NCBI GenBank assembly: GCA_963678215.1
Contig: OY782758.1
Coordinates: forward strand, 2,046,001 to 2,110,000
Direction of reading: 5' to 3'
Source of the DNA: Thiobius zoothamnicola
GTDB lineage: Bacteria; Pseudomonadota; Gammaproteobacteria; Chromatiales; Chromatiaceae
Length of the DNA stretch: 64,000 nucleotides
The notes under the pieces: generated by a model
What the model was told of the DNA's origin: nothing
What the model saw: the letters and a program-made list of their open reading frames with translations, nothing else
Database searches by the model: none
Position numbers and translations under genes: made by a program
Part shown: positions 36,423 through 43,845 of the stretch, one piece after another
Layout: every line of letters begins with the position of its first letter
How positions within the stretch are numbered: the first letter of the stretch is position 1

Positions 36423-37494
36423 GGTTTGGCTTGGGTGAATCAGTTGCGGCCTCTAAGGTGGGTTCGGCTGGGGTGTTTTTAACCGGTTCGCTTTGTTTTT
36501 TAAAGTAATAATCGAAGTTACGGTGTAATTGTGTCGTGAATTTCCAAGCTTCGTTATAGGAAAGTCCACTTTTCTCGGGGAAGATCACCTTGATATATAA
36601 GCCTTCCGGATGGGCTTGATCAATGCGTGTTAGTACGGCGTCGAGTTCAGTGCGTTGAACCGTATTGAATTCATCCTGACCAGCCTCACGCCAGGCGATT
36701 TTGTATTGTCCGCCATCTTTTTGATAACGCACTTCAATACGGTGACGACCTTTGGCGGAGCGGGCCGGACGGACCAGTTTGTCATATTTGATTTTCAGGC
36801 TGTCGTAATCGCCGGATAGGGTTTGATATTGCCGTTCCGTCTGCAAGTTGGCCTGGCGACTGGCATCCAGTTCCTGGCGTTTCTGGCTTAATCGCTCCTG
36901 AAACAGGGCGGTTTGCTGTTGCGAGGTGTGCAGACTGCCTTCCAGGCTGACGAGGTTGGCTTGTAAATTGTCAACGTCAGTCCGCGCGGCCTGTAGTTCA
37001 AATTCACGATGCTTTAAGGCGTCGGTCGCTGTGCGCAGACGTGCTTTCTGGTTTTCGACATCCGCTTCCAGGCGCTGGCGCAACAACATCAGGTTGCTGG
37101 CTTGTTCATTCAGCTCATCACGTTGTCGGCTTAAATCGCTGATGGCGATCAGTTGTTCGGCAATGATGTTTTCCCGGCGCTCGCCACGGCTGTGTAAACG
37201 CATGATCTCCAGGCGCATCTGTTGCATGCGCTCTTCCGCATCGCCAAGCGCCAATGAGAGCGAATCCTTTTCTTCGCCGGTCGCCCGGGCTAACTCGGCG
37301 GCGATGCGCTCGGCTTCCATGGTTGAGCGCAATTGCTGCACCAGTTCAATATTGCGCGCCAGCAGCACGACCAGAGCAATCAGAAAAATCATCACCACGG
37401 TGGTCATGATGTCGGTAAACGATGGCCAGAAATTCTCGCTGACCCCACCGTCCTGGGGGTTGATGCGCAGGTCAGTAAAGCCGCCGCCGTTCAT
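36412..37494 (-). CDS. MotB/ExbD-like stator subunit with coiled coil, no OmpA domain
   Basis: A 360-residue protein. One N-terminal membrane helix carries a proton-site Asp: SFTDIMTTVVMIFLIALVVLL, Asp28, like Asp32 of MotB. A very long coiled coil follows (about 50-235: QQLRSTMEAERIAAELARA onward), then a small alpha/beta domain (about 245-340) with RYQKDGGQYKIAWREAGQ and YIKVIFPEKSGLSYNEAW. There is no OmpA-type peptidoglycan-binding domain. It overlaps its MotA-like partner by 4 nt. I do not recognise the system; an ion-driven motor acting on an unknown periplasmic target is inferred. Confidence 0.75.
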   Translation of the reverse strand: MNGGGFTDLRINPQDGGVSENFWPSFTDIMTTVVMIFLIALVVLLARNIELVQQLRSTMEAERIAAELARATGEEKDSLSLALGDAEERMQQMRLEIMRLHSRGERRENIIAEQLIAISDLSRQRDELNEQASNLMLLRQRLEADVENQKARLRTATDALKHREFELQAARTDVDNLQANLVSLEGSLHTSQQQTALFQERLSQKRQELDASRQANLQTERQYQTLSGDYDSLKIKYDKLVRPARSAKGRHRIEVRYQKDGGQYKIAWREAGQDEFNTVQRTELDAVLTRIDQAHPEGLYIKVIFPEKSGLSYNEAWKFTTQLHRNFDYYFKKQSEPVKNTPAEPTLEAATDSPKPNHDE

Positions 37495-38423
37495 TCTTCA
37501 TCACGCAGGCGGAAGCCCAGCCGCAATTGGCGGATAATGGTTTCCATGCGTTCGTCCAGATGGCCGACGTTTTCCTTGTATTGTTCCAGAATCCGCATCA
37601 TGCGCTCTTCCGCTTCCGCAAGAGAGGTTTGTGAGTTTTGCATTTGCCCGACCAGGCTTTGCAGGGAGCGAATCAAGCCGGTGAATTCATATAACACATT
37701 GTCCGTTTGCACTTGGAAGCGCGGTAATAATTGGGTGGCGGTGATTTGCTCAATGCCGCTGATGAGGTTGGTTTGCGCATCCGTGACCCGGAGATAGAAG
37801 TATCCGAAATAGATGTAGCAGATAATCGCCGTGATCGTGGTTGATAGGGCGGTGGACATGCCATGAATGACCATCCCCATGCCAGTGGCGCTGACCGCAT
37901 TCTCCAAAGTGTCGGATGCGCCAATCAAGGCGATGGACAATGAGACGATGGTGCCGAACACGCCAGTCAGAATCAGGGTGTTATTGATGAATTTCGCCAA
38001 GCTGTTGCGGGTGCTTTCGGAGGCTACCAAAGTGGCTGCCAAGGCATTCTGATTGATTGGGGTGTGGCTTTCGTGCAAACGTTTGAGCACCCGGTAACGT
38101 TGCGCAATCAAATGACCGGATCCGATGCCTTTCATGGGATCGCGATCCGGCCATTTTTGTTGATTCCGAATGAAGCAAATCATGGCGGATTCTTCGCCGA
38201 TATAACTGATCAGGGTGATCACAATGCGAAACATGCCGATGAAAAACAACACCAGAATGACCCCATTGATGACCCAGCCGAGTCGTGTCAGTTGGTCCCG
38301 AAAATACACATCGTAAACCAAATCCCATTGCAGGATAATGATAGTGATCAATAACGCAGCCAGAACCAACATTTGGAGTAGAGAGTCACGACTGTAATGG
38401 CGACGGAAATTAATATGGCCCAA
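37491..38423 (-). CDS. MotA/TolQ/ExbB-like proton-channel protein
   Basis: A 310-residue membrane protein with four predicted helices: about 14-34, 47-70, 147-170 (LILTGVFGTIVSLSIALIG) and 180-212 (MGMVIHGMSTALSTTITAIICYIYF). The last two resemble the conserved MotA/TolQ channel helices (GxxGTxxG..., ...GMxxALxTTxxG). A C-terminal coiled coil (about 250-300) follows. It is translationally coupled (ATGA) to the MotB-like gene and heads a four-gene set with mutT and recG. Confidence 0.8.
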   Translation of the reverse strand: MGHINFRRHYSRDSLLQMLVLAALLITIIILQWDLVYDVYFRDQLTRLGWVINGVILVLFFIGMFRIVITLISYIGEESAMICFIRNQQKWPDRDPMKGIGSGHLIAQRYRVLKRLHESHTPINQNALAATLVASESTRNSLAKFINNTLILTGVFGTIVSLSIALIGASDTLENAVSATGMGMVIHGMSTALSTTITAIICYIYFGYFYLRVTDAQTNLISGIEQITATQLLPRFQVQTDNVLYEFTGLIRSLQSLVGQMQNSQTSLAEAEERMMRILEQYKENVGHLDERMETIIRQLRLGFRLRDEE

Positions 38424-38633
38424 GGGGAATTTCCTCGTAATAGCGGCTGGGTTGTCTTGATGAAACGATCAGGTATGGTAAAGCTGATGCTTATCGTACC
38501 GTAAATCTTTTCATTTTACCTCATGCTGAATAGTGGAATCTCTATATTAGTGTCTTATTGATAACCCACTTTTAACCAGCCCACTTTGCTGGGTGAATCA
38601 TTTAACTGATGTCGATTATCCGAAAGTAACAAT

Positions 38634-39446
38634 ATGCCAGAAAATCTTTATCAGGCCGCTCAAGCATGTTTATTGAATACCCGGGTCACTGAAAAAGTGG
38701 ATTCCGCCAAAACCTTGTGGGCCGATTACCAGTCAGGTGATTTGACCATGGAGCCATTGGCGTTGCCAGCCGTGAAGGAGGCTGGCAGACCTGATCTGCC
38801 GGTATTAGTGCCACCCGGCAAGCTTGCGCGACGTAAACTGACGACGGCCAAAGGCCATGCTGCATTAATACATGCGGTCGCCCATATTGAATTTAACGCC
38901 ATTAATTTGGCATGCGATGCAGCCAGTCGGTTTCAAGGTATGCCGGATGCTTATTATGGCGATTGGTTAAAAGTGGCGGCGGAGGAAGCACATCATTTCA
39001 CGTTATTGCAAACGCGTCTTGCGCAGTTAGGTTATACGTATGGCGACTTTCCGGCGCATAACGGTTTGTGGGAAATGGCGCAGCGAACCGCCGACAATTT
39101 ATTATACCGGATGGCCGTCGCGCCAAGAATGATGGAGGCACGGGGATTGGATGTCACTCCCGGGATGATTGACCGGTTCAGGCAGGTGGGCGATAGTCAA
39201 ACGGCGGAGATTTTACAGATTATTCTGAGTGATGAGATCGGACATGTGGAGGTTGGCAGTCGTTGGTTTCGTTATTTATGTGAACAACAAGGTCTGGATG
39301 CGGAAAAACAGTATCTACAAATCATTAGGACGGAGTTTCGCCATATGGTGCGTTGTCCGCTACATAAAGCAGCGCGGTTGGCTGCTGGCTTTACCGAATA
39401 TGAGTTGGCGCAACTGGAAGCGCTTTGCGACGATGCCGCGACTTGA
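38634..39446 (+). CDS. DUF455 ferritin-like protein
   Basis: A 270-residue protein of the DUF455 family, a diiron ferritin-like four-helix bundle. Likely metal ligands are in HIEFNAINLACDA, EEAHHFTLL and DEIGHVEVGSRWF (ExxH patterns). It resembles the tRNA hydroxylase MiaE in fold, but its reaction is unknown. It is divergent from the MotA-like gene. Confidence 0.85.
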   Translation: MPENLYQAAQACLLNTRVTEKVDSAKTLWADYQSGDLTMEPLALPAVKEAGRPDLPVLVPPGKLARRKLTTAKGHAALIHAVAHIEFNAINLACDAASRFQGMPDAYYGDWLKVAAEEAHHFTLLQTRLAQLGYTYGDFPAHNGLWEMAQRTADNLLYRMAVAPRMMEARGLDVTPGMIDRFRQVGDSQTAEILQIILSDEIGHVEVGSRWFRYLCEQQGLDAEKQYLQIIRTEFRHMVRCPLHKAARLAAGFTEYELAQLEALCDDAAT

Positions 39447-39454
39447 TCCGGGTG

Positions 39455-40075
39455 TTAAGTTTGTCCGGTGATCACTTGCTCAGCCCGCGCCAGATCTTCC
39501 GGCGATATTTGCTCAAGCAGTTTTTTTATATAATCCTCGGCTTTTTTGTCGCCGTTGGCGTGTGCTAATGAAAGCCACTGTAGCGCCAGCATATCGTTCT
39601 TTTCAATCTGTGGCTCTTCGATCAGTAACTTACCTAACGCGAGTTGTGCTTTGGCGAGGCCTTGGTTGGCTGATTGGGTGTAATATTCCAGCGCTTTGCC
39701 AAGGTCTTTCTCCACGCCATATTGGGCGAACCGGTACATAGTGGCGACGATATATTGCGCTTTCGCCGAACCGTGATTTGCGGCCAGCAAGTAGAGTTCA
39801 CGCGCCCGATTTTCATCAATATCCACCCCGGCGCCATTTGCATAGACCCAGGCCAGATTGATCAAGGCACTTTCATGCCCTTGCCGGGCTGCCTGGCTGA
39901 ACCAATGGATCGCGGCGGCATGATCCAAATCGACTTCATCGCCATTGCCATGCATGACGCCAAGTCGGAACTGCGCTTCGGCATGCCCTTGTTCGGCGGC
40001 TTGTCGAAGCTTTTCAAGTGGGATTTGCGGTGTTGTTTCTTTCACGAATGGCCTTGCTGTTAAAGCATTCACCAT
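39455..40075 (-). CDS. Sel1-repeat protein
   Basis: A 206-residue protein made of four to five Sel1-like repeats (about 36 residues each), for example AEAQFRLGVMHGNGDEVDLDHAAAIHWF and SALINLAWVYANGAGVDIDENRA. No signal peptide is seen, so probably cytoplasmic. Such solenoids mediate protein binding; partner unknown. It is convergent to DUF455, 8 bp apart. Confidence 0.8.
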   Translation of the reverse strand: MVNALTARPFVKETTPQIPLEKLRQAAEQGHAEAQFRLGVMHGNGDEVDLDHAAAIHWFSQAARQGHESALINLAWVYANGAGVDIDENRARELYLLAANHGSAKAQYIVATMYRFAQYGVEKDLGKALEYYTQSANQGLAKAQLALGKLLIEEPQIEKNDMLALQWLSLAHANGDKKAEDYIKKLLEQISPEDLARAEQVITGQT

Positions 40076-40126
40076 CTATTCACTGATGGGAATCTCGGAT
40101 GGATTGTCGCAAGTGTAATGAGGTGG

Positions 40127-40394
40127 TCAGCCCCGTACAACCCGCCCGTCGTAGGCTAAAGTGATATTGGAATGACAGTTGCTTAGGGTGGGTAATACGG
40201 CGTACCGACTGGCCATGTCTGGATAGCGTAAAGGGCCGCAATGCGTCAATATGATTTCTTCGGCTTGGCTTTGTCGCAACACATACGCTAATTCTTCTTG
40301 GGACATATGATGGCCGTTGGTTTTTTTTCGGTCAGGTGGACAGGCTTCAATGATGAGCTTATCGCAGCTGCGACTAAGATCCAGAATAATGGGC
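40127..40394 (-). pseudogene. C-terminal fragment of a metallo-beta-lactamase-fold hydrolase
   Basis: Reverse-strand translation ending at the stop at 40129 reads as the tail of a metallo-hydrolase: LIIEACPPDRKKTNGHHMSQ, then AEEIILTHCGPLRYPD. The late His motifs are typical, but there is no start and the frame closes with a stop just upstream of about 40410. The N-terminal part with HxHxDH is missing. It probably was cut when the adjoining mobile region arrived. Confidence 0.6.
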
Positions 40395-40578
40395 CAGAGG
40401 TTGGAATGCGATTCCCTTTGTCAGATTATGCGTGGCGTGCATGAATAAAATGATGAGGCATAAGCACCAAAATCCCCAACCGGATAATTGGGGGTGGATG
40501 AGTGTGTTGATGAATAATAAGGGCATGATGATTGAGGTGATGCCAATCGCCAGACTAATTTCTTTCTCGCCTGAATTC

Positions 40579-40761
40579 AGGGATACAAAAACACCAGGGC
40601 ATTCAAAGCCAGTTTTTGTGTACTGACCGCAATCGTACGATCAACCGCCAAATGGGTTAAAAACCGCTCAACACCCATCCCGTTTAAAGTCTTGGGATGC
40701 TACGGATATACGCAGTAATCTAATAGATATCGGTCTCCACCGTGCGCTTGTTGTAGCGCCG
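40579..40761 (-). pseudogene. intI: Remnant of an integron integrase (tyrosine recombinase N-terminal domain)
   Basis: On the reverse strand the frame from 40699 to 40579 reads HPKTLNG-MGVERFLTHLAV then DRTIAVSTQKLALNALVFLYP and stop. This matches the N-terminal DNA-binding domain of IntI (FLTHLAVxxxVxxSTQxxALxALxFLY). Upstream, in another frame, RRYNKRTVETDIY and ITAYIR match the preceding helix (YSxRTExxYxxWIxRYIR) with in-frame stops and a small deletion. The catalytic domain is absent. It points away from the cassette side, as intI does, and its 5' end stops at the IS4 element. Confidence 0.65.
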
Positions 40762-40770
40762 CGTTAACGA

Positions 40771-42210
40771 CAATGTCATTAACTTAAGCACTAAGTGCCT
40801 GAATAGTGTAAGGTATTTTACCAGTTCATCGTTTACTCAGGAGCATTTCATGTCCCTTTCAGCCCCAGTCCCGACAACCGATCTTGCCCAGATTCAGCGC
40901 ATTATTTAGAAACATCTATGACCCTATAAAGGATGTTATTCGCTCAGACGACTTTCTCCAACAAGCCCGCACTCAGGTCGGTGATTTTTCCCGCCAACGC
41001 GATTTACCGCTATCCCGCTTAGTCCCTCTACGCCTCAATTTCCGTAAAGGCACCCTGCGCAATGAGCTGGATCAGGCTTTTGAGGTGTTACAGGAAGCAC
41101 AACCCAACGTGAAGCCAGTCACCCCCGCCGCTTTGTGTCGAGCACGTCAAAAACTCAACCCACACGCCTTGGTTTGGCTCAATGACCGTCTGGTTGATCT
41201 GGCTTCCCAACAACTCGGTGAACGACGTTGGCAAGGTTTGCGTGTCTTGGCCGTGGATGGTTCTACTGCCCGGTTGCCCTCTACCCCTCAGATTGCCGCA
41301 CATTTTGGTCACCGCAAAGGCGATGGCGTCCCTTTGGCCCGCTGGTCTACGCTGTATGATGTGCTCAATGATCGGGTGATTCAAGCCGACTTGGCTCCCT
41401 ATGCGGAGGGTGAACGCACTTTTGCCAGTGAGTATGTCCTGGAGTCCCGTCCAGATGATCTTTTCTTGTATGACCGGGGCTATGCGGCGTTCTGGCTGTT
41501 TGTTTTCCATTGCGTGCAACAACGGGGCTTTTGTGCGCGGGTACGCCTGGACTTCCATGCTGAAGTGAAAGCCTTTGTGGCATCAGGACAAAAAAGCACT
41601 CTCGTGTCGCTGACACCCAATGCCCAGAATGCCCGCCAGTGTAAAGACTTTCATTTGCCAACAAAGCCCATCCTGGTACGCTTAATCCGGGTGGAACTGA
41701 AGTCTGGAGAGATTGAAGTTTTGGCTACCTCATTACTGGACGAGAAAACCTACCCCACTCGGTTGTTTGCCAAGTTGTATGCCTTACGTTGGGGCATTGA
41801 GGAGCAGTATAAGCGGAGCAAATTACGCCTGGAGGTGGAGAATGTCTCAGGTCGTTCGCCCCAGGTCGTCTTACAGGATTTTCAGGCCAAAATCCTGGCG
41901 CAGAACCTGACCGCAATTTTTGTGTTCATTGCCCAGTGGTTGGCCGATGAGCGTTACCGAAAAAGGCATTATCGATACCAAATCAACTGGGCCAATGCCT
42001 TATCGGCGATGAAGAATAACCTGATGCGCGTGTTATGCTCTGATGCTGTGCTCGACTTATGTCAGTGCTTGTTGCAACGCATGGTCAATGCGGTCGAACC
42101 CGTCAGGCCCGGTCGGTCTTTCCCGAGGCATTTGAAAAAGGTTGCGGTCCCCGCTTTCCGACCAAACTATAAGCGTACGCAATCACTTATCCCTTAAGTT
42201 AATGACATTG
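40771..42210 (+). mobile_element. Complete IS4-family insertion sequence
   Basis: A 1440-bp element bounded by perfect 18-bp inverted repeats: CAATGTCATTAACTTAAG at 40771-40788 and its exact complement at 42193-42210. It contains one transposase gene. No target-site duplication could be seen in the flanks, so the ends may have rearranged after insertion. It separates the integrase remnant on the left from the toxin-antitoxin cassette on the right. Confidence 0.88.
40884..42197 (+). CDS. IS4-family transposase
   Basis: A 437-residue DDE transposase. Catalytic residues appear in RVLAVDGSTARLP (first Asp), DLFLYDRGYAAFWL (second Asp) and ALRWGIEEQYKRSKLRLEVEN (Glu in the Y-R-E-K-like signature). 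The frame is intact and ends inside the right inverted repeat, so the element may be active. An unusually short frame in the upstream leader (ATGTCCCTTTCAGCC at 40850) suggests the leader is slightly altered or that the true start is at 40884. Confidence 0.9.
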   Translation: MPRFSALFRNIYDPIKDVIRSDDFLQQARTQVGDFSRQRDLPLSRLVPLRLNFRKGTLRNELDQAFEVLQEAQPNVKPVTPAALCRARQKLNPHALVWLNDRLVDLASQQLGERRWQGLRVLAVDGSTARLPSTPQIAAHFGHRKGDGVPLARWSTLYDVLNDRVIQADLAPYAEGERTFASEYVLESRPDDLFLYDRGYAAFWLFVFHCVQQRGFCARVRLDFHAEVKAFVASGQKSTLVSLTPNAQNARQCKDFHLPTKPILVRLIRVELKSGEIEVLATSLLDEKTYPTRLFAKLYALRWGIEEQYKRSKLRLEVENVSGRSPQVVLQDFQAKILAQNLTAIFVFIAQWLADERYRKRHYRYQINWANALSAMKNNLMRVLCSDAVLDLCQCLLQRMVNAVEPVRPGRSFPRHLKKVAVPAFRPNYKRTQSLIP

Positions 42211-42311
42211 GTGTGGGAGGAGGGGTACTGTAAGGTGCCTCCCTATCCCGATTAGGTTTGCCGCACATGCTGTGTGCTATCATTTATAGAAGTCAAATTT
42301 AGGTATGAAAC

Positions 42312-42533
42312 ATGTCTACCGCAATAAATTCAGTAGTTGACCAAGCGCTTGAATTAACCGCGTCGGAGCGCTCTGATGTGATTGAGAAATTACTTGCTAG
42401 TCTGGATATGCCAGATGTTTCTATTGATGCAATATGGGGAAAAGAAGCAGATGCGCGTGTAGAAGCTTATGAAAAAGGAGATATTGAAGTAGTGCCTGTA
42501 CATGAGGTATTTAAGAAATACCGAAAATCGTGA
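42312..42533 (+). CDS. Addiction-module antitoxin, PF09720-like
   Basis: A 73-residue acidic protein of the putative addiction-module component family: LELTASERSDVIEKLLASLD then DAIWGKEADARVEAYEKGDI. It overlaps the toxin start by 4 nt (GTGA). It forms, with the ParE-like toxin, what looks like an integron cassette ending in an attC site. Confidence 0.88.
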   Translation: MSTAINSVVDQALELTASERSDVIEKLLASLDMPDVSIDAIWGKEADARVEAYEKGDIEVVPVHEVFKKYRKS

Positions 42534-42835
42534 ACATTTCATTTTTTAAAGTTGCCCAGTTAGAGTTAGATGAGGCATTTGAATATTATGAATCTGCTCA
42601 AGAAGGCCTTGGTTTTAGGTTTCAAGCGGAAGTAGAAAACGCTATTTTCCGGATAGAGAAGTTTCCAAATATGTACCAAGAAATAGGACGTTACTCTCGT
42701 CGTTGTCTGGTACATAAATTTCCGTATGGGGTAATCTATCAAGTCAGGAAAAACCCCAACCAAATTTTGGTAGTTGCTATTGCTCACCTGCATAGAAAAC
42801 CGGACTATTGGTATTCAAGAGAAAGGCAAACATAA
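42530..42835 (+). CDS. ParE/RelE-family toxin
   Basis: A 101-residue toxin starting at GTG: NISFFKVAQLELDEAFEYYE, with the family patterns FRFQAEVENAIFRIEKFP, RRCLVHKFPYGVIYQV and VVAIAHLHRKPDYW. ParE/RelE toxins act on gyrase or on ribosome-bound mRNA; which one cannot be told here. Its stop codon directly touches the attC site, as usual in cassettes. Confidence 0.9.
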   Translation: MNISFFKVAQLELDEAFEYYESAQEGLGFRFQAEVENAIFRIEKFPNMYQEIGRYSRRCLVHKFPYGVIYQVRKNPNQILVVAIAHLHRKPDYWYSRERQT

Positions 42836-42949
42836 CAAGTGCGTCAAAGGGGCGTGGCGCAAAACGCCGCAGCTTTTTTTGGTGCCTGCGGTGCACCAAG
42901 TTTTGTGGGTATAGCTATACCTGTTGGCCGCGCCCCTTACGCAAGCGTT
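42834..42949 (+). other. attC recombination site of an integron cassette (VCR-like)
   Basis: A 116-bp imperfect palindrome with attC architecture. It starts AACAAGTGCGTCAAAGGGGC and ends CGCCCCTTACGCAAGCGTT. AAC (42834-42836) and GTT (42947-42949) are the outer R'/R'' ends; TGCGT...ACGCA and GGGGCG...CGCCCC pair, with an extra base on one side as expected for an extrahelical base. The inner loop contains small hairpins such as GGTATAGCTATACC. Size and ends resemble the Vibrio repeats. Confidence 0.85.
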
Positions 42950-43027
42950 GAAGCTGTAGAAAACCCCCAAAACGAGGCATTTATGTGCGATATTCAGGGC
43001 TAAAGTAAGCCGCCAGGAATGGTAAAA

Positions 43028-43187
43028 ATGCCCCGGTTCAAACCTTATAACTATGACCAAACTGCAATGGTTGTCATCAACTACGAAGAACAGTTACAAC
43101 CGGGTACTTTTGAACACGCACTGTATTACTTGGCTACTCACAAACTTGACCTATCGATCTTTACCCCCCCCCCCCCCCCCCCCCCCG
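43028..43187 (+). pseudogene. 5' fragment of an IS1182-type transposase
   Basis: The frame MPRFKPYNYDQTAMVVINYE...LQPGTFEHALYYLATHKLDL matches the first 50 residues of IS1182-family transposases. It breaks off at a run of 23 C. The following bases could encode RFNNEDE in one frame, which still resembles the family, but no further similarity is seen. Truncated and inactive. Confidence 0.75.
43164..43186. repeat. Homopolymer run of 23 C
   Basis: An uninterrupted run of 23 cytosines at the junction of the IS1182 fragment and the glycosyltransferase fragment. Such runs are hypermutable in length by slipped-strand mispairing, and also a common sign of assembly or sequencing trouble. Confidence 0.9.
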
Positions 43188-43624
43188 CTTCAACAATGAA
43201 GACGAAAGATTGCCGTGCTTCTCCTGCTGGTTTAACAGCCCCATCCTTTTGAATGGATGCATCTTCCACCTGACTGAAAAGTTGCACCAGACGGTGTTTC
43301 TCCAATTGTTTTTCTAGCTCTCCAGCCCAGCTTGCATTGGGGTAAATGATGTCAGCATCTGACCAGCAGACATAGCGGTGATGGGGTTTTGGATGATCCA
43401 GTGCCAAATTAAAGAAACGTTCTTTTTGCCAGAGAATGGATGCGCTTATCACCTTAATAATATTGAGGTTTTTATCGGCGAGCAGTTTGAAGGTTGGGGG
43501 GCTTGTGGCAGACTAAAAATACATCGGCGGTTCTTTGTAGTGAAATTAAGGTCTGGCGTAATACCTGTTTCCTTGCCGGGGTTCCGGAGAAATTGAAATA
43601 GGCGATGATGATAGCGATATCCAT
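43187..43624 (-). pseudogene. Frameshifted N-terminal fragment of a glycosyltransferase
   Basis: Reverse-strand reading from the ATG at 43624 begins MDIAIIIAYFNFSGTPARKQ, a typical nucleotide-sugar-binding start, and runs to VCHKPPNL. One base too many in a C6 run (43496-43501 on the forward strand as G6) shifts the frame; after it KLLADKNLNIIKVISASI, LWQKERFFNLALDH and CWSDADIIYPNASW (DxD-like metal site) continue. The frame runs into the 23-C tract, so the C-terminal part is lost. Removing one base restores a single frame. Confidence 0.65.
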
Positions 43625-43845
43625 AAAGATTTCCCTTATTGAGAGCAATATTATCGAAGGATGCTTGGCGGTTTAGTTTCTTTGGATCCGGTTTCCTGCG
43701 GCTTGCGGGGGAGTTTCTCAAACATAGAAATTAAGTGAGACTACCCTGTTAAATAAAGGTATTGCGCAAAGTGGATATTTCATTGTGATAGAATCGGTGG
43801 GATTTTCACATCTGAAAAAGTCACTGAGTTTAAGGAGGTTTTGTT

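Noticed and set aside
36412..38423. Zorya-type defence (ZorA/ZorB next to a helicase gene)
   Set aside because: The MotB-like protein has no OmpA domain, no ZorC/ZorD/ZorE genes are nearby, and the helicase is ordinary RecG. The operon is a housekeeping context.
40378..40620. Small membrane protein on the reverse strand between the integrase remnant and the hydrolase fragment
   Set aside because: A hydrophobic frame exists (IIMPLLFINTLIH...), but it has no start with a ribosome binding site and overlaps two decayed genes.
40432..40626. Met-rich 64-residue forward frame
   Set aside because: No ribosome binding site or similarity, and it runs antisense to the integrase remnant.
43138..43252. 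Gly- or Pro-rich proteins across the 23-C tract
   Set aside because: The Pro and Gly runs come only from the homopolymer; the sequences on both sides belong to different broken genes.
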